Part shown: positions 33,418 to 41,458 of the stretch, one piece after another
Layout of the letters: each line of letters starts with the position of its first letter
Numbering within the stretch: position 1 is the stretch's first letter
DNA from: Reclinomonas americana ATCC 50394
Lineage: Eukaryota > Jakobida > Jakobea > Jakobida
Length of the DNA: 41,458 bases
Direction of reading: 5' to 3'
NCBI GenBank assembly: GCA_048213135.1
Contig: PS015011.1
Location: 22,308-63,765, forward strand
The notes under the pieces: model-generated
Seen by the model: the letters and a program-made list of their open reading frames with translations, nothing else
The model's database searches: none
Told to the model about the DNA's origin: nothing
Position numbers and translations under genes: made by a program

Positions 33418-33877
33418 GATGGATGAGCAAGAAGAGTCTGTGACACAGAGAGATGAGAGAGACGATGATGGTTGGTGGTTTCCGAGATCCATCGGCTCCC
33501 ACAATGCATTCCCGTCATATCTTCATCACCACCCACTCTGTGCACCTCCACACACACTGTCTTCCACACAAGCACATATACACACACGCGAACCTTACAC
33601 GAAGAGCGATTGTCGTTGGTCAGTGCGCGTGTGTGTGTGTGGTGCTGGCGGCAATTTCTCCGTTTGGCGTTCACACGCGCTTGCCCTCGTGTGGCGCTGC
33701 TGTGGTTGTGCTAGGCGACACTGATACAGTCGGATCCACCACGGCAGGTGAACACACAGCCGGGATGTTTGCGTGGCGCGCAAAAGTGCGATTGATTGCG
33801 AGAGTCGCGGTGGGACAAATCGACGGATGTGTTAAACGGCATCGTGTTGTGCGGACGTTCACTCCCAAGTGCTTCTC
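33418..33877. other. Intergenic stretch without a supported gene
   Basis: Lies between the start of the CCDC81-like gene and the stop of BABAM1, both on the minus strand, so it should hold the CCDC81-like promoter and the BABAM1 3' end. It contains (CA)n/(GT)n tracts near 33540-33640. Short plus-strand frames (for example GMFAWRAKVRLIARVAVG) have no supporting features. Confidence 0.5.
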
Positions 33878-35422
33878 TCACGGATCGGCATCGAGACGTG
33901 CCACCATGTCTGTCTGCGCGACGCGCTGGTATGGGTGAGCCAGCGTCATGGCCACGTTGTGATACACCTGTATACATTGGACTGGTTAGCAACTGTCACG
34001 ATTGCTGTATGCAAGCGGCCTCGTGCACACACACCTGGTGGTTGAGGCGACTGTGGTAGGCGAAAGCGGTGCCCGCGTTGCGGATTCGTGTCAGTGTCTG
34101 CACGAGAACGGTGAAGACTTGCTGCTTCAGAGCCTTTTTCTGCCGCGTGCAAAATACGGAGAATATTAGCGGATGATTGGAGCAGCAAGTCTACACACAC
34201 ACACACGCATAAAAAGAAGAAGCTCGCCTCTTCCCATCCCGGTTCCTCTGGATCTGTGCGCTCGCTGTGCCATCAACACGTGGTGTGAGTGACCGTCCTT
34301 CCTACGATATGCCAAACTCCTGCTTTGCGCGCACCACAAGAACACAGTATCCATGTAGAAGTTCTCGTCGTTGACCACCCGTTCGACTGCACGCATGGCC
34401 GACGGCGTCTCGCTAAACGTGGGCACGACATTGGAGCGGCCGTAGATGACCACAGCGCGCAGAATGAACTTGCCAATCTCTTCACCGCGCGGCAAGTACG
34501 GCTCACTGCCACGAAAGACAAGTCAGCGGGCGTGGCGAAGATGTGGCGACTCCCAGCGCTGCACTGCCCGATCGCACCATGACTCAAACACACTCGACAT
34601 GTCGAAGGATGTGTAGACGGAGCCGGGTCGGAAGTCGCCCAGCTTGCGCACCGCTGTGAACTCGCTGTATGTGAATGGTTGCACCTGGAAGAGGAGTGCA
34701 TGAATAGGGGGGAGGGCTGAGGTGAGAGAGGGCGCAAGGTGTAGGCCACCACGCACCAGTGTCGCCCGCTCACGCATGGTGGCCAGCGCGTACTCGTGCT
34801 TGTTCGAGAGTCGGGCCTTGGCGTGAATGAACGACTTGATGGCGTTCTTGACCACATCCAAGCGCGTCTCGTAACGACCGCGCATGTGCATCCTATGTTA
34901 AACACACACACACGCGTGAGTGAACAAGGCGAGTGCGTGCACAACAGCCGGGGGACAAGACACAACTCTTCGCCAGTGTAATCAAAATTCCTGCGCGCAC
35001 ACACACACAAGGAGACAACAATCAGCGCGCGCGCGTCGGAGAAAACACACACCCTAGCAGACAACAGCAACGCACATCATCTCGTCACCGAGATCAATGA
35101 AGAACATCTGTCGAGTGTGTGAGCTCGCAAGTCATCACCGCCATGTGCACTCTCTCTCTCACACAGACGCAACAATCTTCTCTGGGCAGCTCTTGGGCAA
35201 CTCCAGCCGCTCGGGCATTGGCGGCGGCACTGGTGCCACTGATGCAGCAGCAGCAGCTGACTCTTCCTCAGCAGGTAATGCAGCAGCAGAGGGTGCTTCC
35301 TCATGTGGCTCCGCGTGAGGAGGCTCGCTGTGTGTGGCTGCGTCGGCGGCCGGCGACGCCGCTGAGAAGCTCGTGTAGGCGTCTTCGGCCGCGCGGCGTG
35401 GAGAGGTTCGCGGGGAACTCAT
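33878..35422 (-). CDS. BABAM1: BRISC and BRCA1-A complex member 1 (MERIT40) homologue
   Basis: VWA-like scaffold that in animals and plants holds the BRCC36 deubiquitinase complexes together. ATG 35422 begins an Ala/Pro/Glu-rich tail (MSSPRTSPRRAAEDAYTSFS) as in other MERIT40 proteins. The VWA-like fold then starts with LELPKSCPEKIVAS / MFFIDLGDEMMNFDYTGEE, matching 'CPEKVIICLDLSEEM'. Following exons give VVKNAIKSFIHAKARLSNKH EYALATM, VQPFTYSEFTAVRKLGDF, SSVFESWCDRAV, EPYLPRGEEIGKFILRAVVI YGRSNVVPTF, NDENFYMDTVFLWC and NAGTAFAYHSRLNHQ. The end VYHNVAMTLAHPYQRVAQTD corresponds to the PxxR-type 'LLAHPLQRP' end of the human protein. Stop TGA 33878-33880. At least seven short introns. Its catalytic partner BRCC36 is not in the window. 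Confidence 0.88.
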
Positions 35423-35544
35423 TCGCTGTGTGTGTGTGTGATTGGCTGTTGTCCGACGCGACGCGGACAGGGAAGATTTCGTTTCTCATTTGTGTTTTTT
35501 TCATTGTTAGTACTCTTGGTTCTCCACCTGGCCGGCTGCCACGA

Positions 35545-36919
35545 TTACGCCTCTGTGTCTTGCGAAAAGTAGTCGTCGTCGAAGTGGTGCACGCGGATCA
35601 CACCTTCCTCGCCACCGCTGACAAACCTGCATCAACAAGGAACAAACACAAAATGAGTAATCATCATCATCACGACTTCATCCTTCCATCCACAACGCAC
35701 CCTCTGCCGTCTGGTGCAAACTGCAGCGTGTTGACGGGTCCAAAGTGACCGGCCACGGCGCCCAGCTCCATGCCGTAGTACTTGTGGAAGAACTTGGTCT
35801 CGAACTTGCCGGCACGACCCGCTGTTGTTGTCACATCGCGAGCTTGCTGACCACCACCCAGAATCACGTGGTCGCGGATCGGACTGCGCACACGTCACAA
35901 GCTAAGCACACACGAGCAGCGCAACGCACCACCAACGCGCCACATCCAAACCTAATGTCCACATCGTTGACAATCGTGTCGCTCTCGTAGGCTTTCGCGC
36001 ACTCGCCGCTCCGCATGTCCCACATCTTCGCCGAGTGATCCGCAGACGCCGACAACACGCAGTGGCCGTTGTAGGCTGTCCTGATGTGGTTCACCGTGCC
36101 GTCGTGTGCGTCGATCTTGAGAATTAGCCTGCCCGTCTCCGTATCCCACTGTCGCACCGTCTTGTCTTCCGAGCACGAAATCACCGTGGCGTTCAGCGGA
36201 CCCCACTTGCAGTCGGTGATGCGCTTGTCGTGGCCGAGAATCTTCATCTTTGGTTGCGTCGTCTGTTCCCGCGGATCAAACGACTTGCTGGTCATCAGGT
36301 CCTCAGCCACATCGTACAGATTGATGGCCGGCTGGTAGCCGAAAGTGGAATCGGTGCACGACAAGAACTGTCGCTCACCCAGTGCCAGCGACACCGCACG
36401 GACCTGGCGACTCGTGTGTGAGACAATGCGCTGGCGGAAAGCAGTCAAGAACAACGCAACGGCAGTCGGATGCTCAATGGACCACAGCAGAGTGCCGGAT
36501 TGCACATCCCAAATGCGCACATTCTCGTCACCACCGGCGCTAATCAGGCGGGTCGAGTCGCGCGAGACGTCCACTTGCCACACCACACCATTGTGGCCCT
36601 GCGCAGAGTGTGAGCAAGAGAGAAAGAGAGAGGAAGAGAGGAGAAGCTCAGAAAAGAGACCTTGAAAATGCCCATTCGCTCGCCATTATCCGTGCGCCAC
36701 ATGGTGATCATCTTGTCCTTGGAGGCGGTGAACAGCAGATCGCCGTCGTGGTTGTAGCGCACGCACTGTGCAGTGCAGCTTCAGTGAGACATGTCGGCAC
36801 ATGCACACACACACACACGCGCACACACGCACACACGCACACACAACGAGCGCGTGTCTGCCAAGCAGTGCACTCACCGTGATAGGGCGCTCATGGCCCG
36901 TCAACATAATCGGTCGCAT
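35545..36919 (-). CDS. EIF3I: Eukaryotic translation initiation factor 3 subunit I (WD40)
   Basis: Seven-bladed WD40 subunit of eIF3, cytoplasmic translation initiation. ATG 36919 gives MRPIMLTGHERPIT, then after an intron with CA repeats VRYNHDGDLLFTASKDKMIT MWRTDNGERMGIFK, the hallmark first blade. Later blades: VVWQVDVSRDSTRLISAGGD ENVRIWDVQSG, KRITDCKWGPLNATVISCSE DKTVRQWDTETG, NHIRTAYNGHCVLSASADHS AKMWD, NDVDI followed by HVILGGGQQARDVTTTAGRA GKFETKFFH, then EELGAVAGHFGPVNTLQFAP-type sequence (here MELGAVAGHFGPVN) and FVSGGEEGVIRVHHFDDDYF. TAA at 35545-35547. The gene is full length. It is head-to-head with SRP receptor alpha (164 nt apart) and 122 nt downstream lies the BABAM1 start. 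Confidence 0.97.
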
Positions 36920-37083
36920 GGTTGCGTGTGATGTGTGTGCGTGATTGGAGGTTACTGCGAGGTAGAATGGAATTCCACCTATGTCAGTAACCCCCTTTAG
37001 GGGTGGGACAGAATACAACAGCGAGCACTGTCCATTTACTTCGTGTTTGTGTGTGCGCGTGCGTGTGTGTTGGCCTTGCGCTC
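36920..37083. promoter_or_regulatory. Bidirectional promoter eIF3i/SRPRA with two palindromes
   Basis: The 164-nt spacer between two divergent ATGs holds a perfect 10-bp palindrome TGGAATTCCA (36968-36977) and, 12 nt on, an inverted repeat ACCCC-CTTTA-GGGGT (36990-37004). Both genes serve protein synthesis or targeting, so shared control is plausible. Factor identity unknown. Confidence 0.4.
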
Positions 37084-40000
37084 ATGCTTGATCAGTTTGT
37101 GATTTGCACACGTGGCGGCCTGGTGCTGTTCCACTGGGAACCTCGTGGCGCGCTTCCTGTGCCCGGTCGTCCCATCAACACGCTCATGTCCGCACTTCTC
37201 GAGGCATGTTCCTCCGCCCTGCCTTGCTCTCTCTCCGTTGCTCTCTGTCGCACCGCGCTCTCTCTCTCTTTCTGTTTGAATGTCTCTCAGTTGGATTGAC
37301 CACCAAAGTCTCAAATTGGTTGTTTCTCTCCTCCTGTGCGCGCGCGCGCGTCACACAGGGTCGCAGTGGCAGTGTGGAGACGGAGACACACGCGGTGAAG
37401 CATTTGGTGGTCAACGAGCACAGCATCATTCTTGCAGTTGCGTTGTTGAATGCGATCACACAATGCGCGCCGAATCACTTACGCCGAATCCCTCAGGCGG
37501 TGTTTAGCAAGAAGCGACCGCTGCCGTACATAGACCTGCTGTTGCGACAGGAGCGCGATGCGTTTGTGAAGGAGTTTGGCGCGGCTGCGTTGCGGCAGCC
37601 GGCGCTGCATCGGTTTGAGGAGTTTGTCGGGCGCTTTGACGCGGTGCTGGCCGACGTTGAAACCGATCACTTTTCGCGACGTGGTGCTGGGCGCAAGATG
37701 GTGACCTCGGCCGGCAGCGACGGCGACGATGATGAAGCGGAGAATAGCGATGGAGAGGTGTCGTCGCATGCGGTGCGAGGCAAGAACGGCACCATGACCA
37801 CCACCACCACCACCACCACGACGGTCACGGCGTCGGAGGAGGACGAGTCGTCGGGACCGCACACCCCGCAGGCGGATCGCTTCTTGCGCGTGGGCAACGA
37901 TCTCGGCCGCTCCTCGTCCGATCCCATGAGCTTGTCGCCCGACGGTTCCCCGTCGGCCGCCAGCGATGGTTCCGGTGTGCAGAGTGACCAGGGATCGCCG
38001 TCGTCGGCGGGCGACGCTGCTCGCAGGGCACTAGGCAAGCTGCTGCCCAGAGGAGTTGGTGAGTTCTCTTTGTTGTTGCTGTCGTGTGTAGATTGTCGCT
38101 GATTGGCTCGTGGTCAGGCGCCAAGGCTCCTCGTCGCACTGGTTTGGTGGCCAAGGCGGTCAAGAAGCCAGCCGAGTTGCGTGCTTGTGATTGTGTGCAT
38201 GAGTGTTTGTGCATGTGCTCACGATGGTGTTGTTGTTGTTGCTGCTGCCGTGATCGACAGGCCACCAAAACCAAAGGGCAAGCAGAAGACGAACTGGGAC
38301 GATCTGATGCCCGACGACGGAACACGCGCTGTGACCGAGGATCGCATTCGCGCTCACGACCGATCGGCGGTGCTGACAGAGGAGGAGAGGCGAGAGGCCG
38401 AGGAACGCGAGGTGACGGAGACACGTCGTCGCTTCCTGAGGAGCCCCAGCAGTGGTAACGATGGTGGTGGTGCCAGTGGATCGGGGTCCGGCAGCTCCGC
38501 CCCTGCCGACAATCCGCGCACCAGTGGAGGCTTGCTGTCGTACTTTAGTCGGCTGGTGGGTGGTGCACCGCTGACGGAGGAAACCCTGGCGCCGGCCCTG
38601 GAAAAGGTCAAGGACAAGCTGATGACGAAGAATGTGGCCGCCGGTATCGCCGACGAGCTGTGTGCCGGAATTCAGCAAGAGTTGCTCGGCAAGAGCCTCG
38701 GCACTTTTAATAGTTGCGTGGGGGAAGGAGGAAATAGGAGAGGGGAGGGAGAAGAGAAGAAAGATGAGGAGGAAGAGTGTCACAAGTACTGATCAAGGGC
38801 GCACTCTGCAGCTGTGGCGTCGTCCGTGTCCAAGGCACTGGAGGATTCACTGCGGCGTATTCTGACACCGAAGCAAAATATCGACGTGTTGCGCGAGGTG
38901 ACGCGTGCGCGGGAGGAGGAAAATCGACCGTACACGATTGTGTTTGTGGGTGTGAATGGTGTGGGCAAGAGCACGTCGTTGGCCAAGGTGTGTGTGAGAG
39001 AGAGAGAGAAAGGGAAGGGAAGGGAGAATGAGTGCGCAGCTCACGGTCGATTATTTCCAGGTGTGCTACTGGCTGCTTCAGCAACGCAAGCAAGTGATGA
39101 TCACGGCGTGCGACACATTCCGTTCGGGCGCCGTAGAGCAGCTGCGTACTCATGCGCGTGCCTTGGACGTGGAGCTGTTTGAACGTGGCTACGGCAAGGA
39201 TCCGGCCGCCATTGCGCAGGAGGGCATTCGATATGGTGCGTGAGACAGGGGAAGGAAGGAGAGATGGGGAGGGGGGAAGGAGGGAGGATGTCAAGGAATA
39301 GAGAGGAAAGGAAGGAGATAAGAAGAACGTGACAGAGGCAGAGAGGGGAAGGAAGGAGAGAAAGAGAGGGAAGAAAGTGAGGAGAGAGAGAGAGAGAGAG
39401 GAAGGAAGGAAGGAGAGAGTACGGAGGAAGTAAAGAAAGGAGTGAGAACTTGAGGGAAGAGTGAGCGAGCGGCGCAGTGAGAAAAGAATGAAAGAGACTG
39501 AGGCAGAGGTGAGAAGGGAGAGAATGAGACGGAAGAAAGTGAGGAGAGAGAATGGGGAAAGGAGAGAGAGGAAAAGGGAAGCGTGAGAGGGTCAGAGAGA
39601 GAGAGAGAGCAGGAGAGAGAAAAGAATGAGAAGACTGCAGAGTTGGGTGTGTGTGTGTGCGTGTATTCTAACAGCCTCCCTCTCCTACTTGCACAGGCAA
39701 GGACAACGGCAAGGATGTGGTCCTGATCGACACAGCCGGGCGCATGCAAGACAACATGCCGCTGATGGAGGCACTGGCCAAATTGATCCACTTCAATTCT
39801 CCCGACTTGATTCTCTTTGTCGGCGAGGCACTGGTCGGCAACGACGCCGTGGATCAGCTGACGAAATTCAACCAGGCTCTGCAGGACCTGACCCCGGCCG
39901 GTCGCCCATCGCGTCTCATCGATGGTATTGTGCTCACCAAATATGACACTGTCGACGACAAGGTTCGATATGTGCAGTATCTTCCTCGCTCGCTCGTTCG

Positions 40001-40159
40001 TCCCGTGCATGTAACACTGGCGTTCCGTTGCAGGTCGGCGCTGCCATCTCCATGGTGTCGTCCACGGGTCAGCCGATTCTGTTTGTGGGCGTGGGCCAGA
40101 CGTACACGGATATTCGTGTGTTGAATGTGGATCGTATTGTGGAGGCGTTGATGCGGTGA
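37084..40159 (+). CDS. SRPRA: Signal recognition particle receptor subunit alpha (SR-alpha, FtsY-like GTPase)
   Basis: ER-docking GTPase that receives SRP-ribosome complexes. ATG 37084 opens the SRX domain ([19 protein letters not shown] ... [11 protein letters not shown]) that binds SR-beta; it continues [35 protein letters not shown]. An acidic/Ser linker with a Thr9 run follows (37680-38040), then [15 protein letters not shown] and the NG domain. [42 protein letters not shown]1: [14 protein letters not shown] (38950-38985). Then [88 protein letters not shown] and [16 protein letters not shown] 40157-40159. Most introns are short, but one (39236-39696) is long and purine-rich. The splice after exon 1 (near 37200) is not resolved. 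All GTPase motifs are intact. Confidence 0.96.
39236..39650 (+). repeat. Long polypurine (GA/GGAA) tract in an SRPRA intron
   Basis: About 400 nt almost wholly of A and G on the coding strand, with GGAA, GAGA and AAAG units and very few pyrimidines, followed by a short GT repeat and a pyrimidine tract before the acceptor at 39696. The intron is roughly six times the usual length here. Confidence 0.9.
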
Positions 40160-40861
40160 CACGCCGCGCATGCAACACGTGCGTGCGTGCGCGCGTGCCA
40201 CAATTGCTGCTGTTGTGTTGTTGTGTTGTTGTTATAGACGGTATGAATGAGGGGAATGATGAGGATGCGGTGGCATGCGTATGGTTGCAATCACAACGGG
40301 CGCGATATATGTATTTTTACCGGTCACCGCGCTCAAATTGACCCCCGCACCCGACACCGGCGTCGGGTGAGCGTGCGGAGATAGTACGCCAAAGTTTGCC
40401 ACCGCACATACGCACACGCCATTGGCAGAAAAAAGGAATGGCGCGTGCACATGCGCGAATCCACCAATTGCTTCCAATAAGTTGCCAAATTCCAACTAGC
40501 CGGTCGAATCGCCTGGCGCGGGTCGCAATCGGACCGAGACTCGATGTGGACCACCACCACCTGCCCCCGCCTTCCCCTCGAGATGCACACGTGGCATCCA
40601 CCGCCCTACGAGCACTGACTCCGCGCATCTCCGACACAAAGCATCACGCAGCGAGCACGATCGCGCCGAAGCGCCACCGACCGGACTTTCATTTTTGGAC
40701 ATGTGTCCGTCTCCGCCGCATTTGTATTTTTTGTCTCCTCGCCGAGAGAAGACCACCTACCCGCACCCAACACACTCACGCGAATCGCACATCGCTTTTG
40801 TGTCAACTCGACCTCTCTTACACACTCGCTATCTCTGTCGTTTGTTTGCTTTGTTTACACT
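40160..40861. other. Long intergenic region (about 700 nt) upstream of the CCCH gene, with inverted repeat
   Basis: The largest gene-free stretch not made of N. It includes a GTTGT run (40214-40235), an AT-rich bit (GATATATGTATTTTTA, 40303-40318) and a near-perfect inverted repeat at 40348-40369, followed by (CA)- and pyrimidine-rich sequence to the ATG at 40862. Minus-strand frames here start with non-ATG codons and lack supporting features. Most likely the promoter/5' UTR of the CCCH zinc-finger gene. Confidence 0.5.
40348..40369. promoter_or_regulatory. 22-bp inverted repeat (8-bp perfect arms)
   Basis: CACCCGAC and GTCGGGTG flank ACCGGC; 20 of 22 positions obey dyad symmetry. It could be a dimeric-factor site for the downstream gene or a hairpin in the 3' flank of SRPRA (stop at 40159). 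Function not shown. Confidence 0.4.
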
Positions 40862-41430
40862 ATGACAATGTATCGCGGCAGTGGCGGTGCATCAGCATCG
40901 CATCACCAGGTGGCGGCCGCATCACACGCGGTCTCCGCCGTGGCTGCAGCAGTCGCTGTGGCAGTGGCACAGCAACAGCAACACCAACACCAACACCAAC
41001 ACCAGCAGCAGCATCGCTCTCCACCTCCACCAGCATCATCATCACGGCTGACAACGACTGCTCACCCTCACGGCCACCACCACCACGCACAACGCAACAA
41101 TGGCGCACCTGCTGCTAGTGCGACTGCAACTGTGGCGCCCACATTGACGACGACGACGACGACAACGCGCCGGACACGAAACGAGTCAATGCGCCAGTCG
41201 TCGCCCACTCGTCGCCGCTCTTCATCGTCATCGACCGACTCTGCTGCACCAGTAGCACCAGCGCCAGTAGCAGCAGCAGTGGCGATCACCACATCACCCA
41301 CGGCAATGATGAGTGCTGCCGAGTCGGCGGCCGCCGCGCGCGAGAAGCTTCCACACTGGTTCTCCAAGAAGCAGTCGGCCAAGTACAAGACCGAGATGTG
41401 CCGCAGCGTGCTGGCCACGGGCTTCTGCAA
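40862..41430 (+). CDS. TIS11/tristetraprolin-type CCCH zinc-finger protein, 5' part
   Basis: RNA-binding proteins of this family recognise AU-rich 3' UTRs. ATG 40862 (MTMYRGSGGASASHHQV) opens an uninterrupted 569-nt exon. It encodes Ala-rich, Gln/His-rich (QQQQHQHQHQHQQQH), Thr-run and Ser/Arg-rich low-complexity sequence, then LPHWFSKKQSAKYKTEMCRS VLATGFCK. The last part is the start of a CCCH finger preceded by the (R/K)YKTE(L/M)C lead-in that defines the TTP family; the first two Cys (MC, FC) are seen with C-x8-C spacing. The exon ends at a GTTCGT donor at 41431 and the rest lies beyond the window. Whether there are one or two fingers cannot be told. The low-complexity tail suggests condensate or decay-factor binding, which is inference. 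Confidence 0.88.
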
Positions 41431-41458
41431 GGTTCGTTTGTGTGTGTGTGTGTGTGTG

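Noticed and set aside
31601-33724. Plus-strand ORFs of 130-359 residues opposite the CCDC81-like gene
   Set aside because: Mirror of the coiled-coil and HU exons. The minus strand has recognisable HU and coiled-coil sequence with proper splice sites.
33735-33940. Plus-strand frame GMFAWRAKVRLIARVAVG...
   Set aside because: Overlaps the BABAM1 last exon on the other strand at its end and has no splice or family support.
40490-40530. tRNA T-arm-like string (GGTCGAATCGCC)
   Set aside because: The flanking bases do not form a T stem or an acceptor stem, and no A/B box pair at proper spacing is seen.
40333-40756. Minus-strand ORFs upstream of the CCCH gene
   Set aside because: Non-ATG starts, no domain, no splice context, and placed in what looks like a promoter region.
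1-41458. CRISPR array, prophage, insertion sequence or retrotransposon
   Set aside because: Repeats are simple microsatellites or protein-coding solenoid repeats. No spacers, integrase, transposase or reverse transcriptase frames were recognised.

Overview
The window looks like a nuclear scaffold from a unicellular eukaryote (protist). Genes are interrupted by many short introns (mostly about 40-80 nt, GT...AG), many of which contain (GT)n/(CA)n tracts. Proteins are typical of the eukaryotic core: mitochondrial PDH E2, SNW1/SKIP, IWS1, eIF3i, SRP receptor alpha, BABAM1 and a TTP-type CCCH finger. Eight N-runs break the sequence, and several remove gene ends. I see no bacterial operon signals, CRISPR array, rRNA or convincing tRNA. 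The lineage cannot be fixed from sequence alone. An HU-domain CCDC81-like protein and an IQ-like helical protein would suit a flagellated organism, which is inference.

Layout. 1-147 is a simple repeat at the scaffold edge. 319-2430 (+) is dihydrolipoamide acetyltransferase. 2531-6863 (-) is a protein that follows the USP25/28/Ubp2 layout but appears to have lost its catalytic residues. About 7038-9456 (+) is SNW1/SKIP, followed by one clear and one tentative tiny membrane protein and a tentative minus-strand helical ORF (to about 10320). 10456-19884 (-) is one very large secreted/membrane beta-helix protein with Pmp-type repeats, a Cys-rich module, a multi-pass membrane region and an acidic tail. 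20123-21615 (+) is a DUF3592 membrane protein with a likely mitochondrial presequence. 21829-23874 (-) is a basic helical IQ-like protein running into a gap. 24192-26192 and about 26600-27182 (+) are unrecognised proteins. Four genes then follow on the minus strand: IWS1 (27371-29695, with an apparent DEK_C-like domain), CCDC81-like (29928-33417), BABAM1/MERIT40 (33878-35422) and eIF3i (35545-36919). 37084-40159 (+) is SRP receptor alpha and 40862-end (+) is the 5' part of a CCCH zinc-finger gene.

The genes are mostly housekeeping and do not form a single pathway. The arrangement is compact: convergent or tandem neighbours can be about 100 nt apart, and head-to-head pairs share 160-240 nt spacers, two of which contain perfect palindromes. 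The most unusual items are the apparent pseudo-deubiquitinase, the exon-per-repeat beta-helix gene, the DEK_C/IWS1 combination and the small SGW/WxRN membrane proteins near SNW1. Exon borders were inferred by eye from GT-AG sites, reading phase and remembered family patterns, so individual borders may be wrong.
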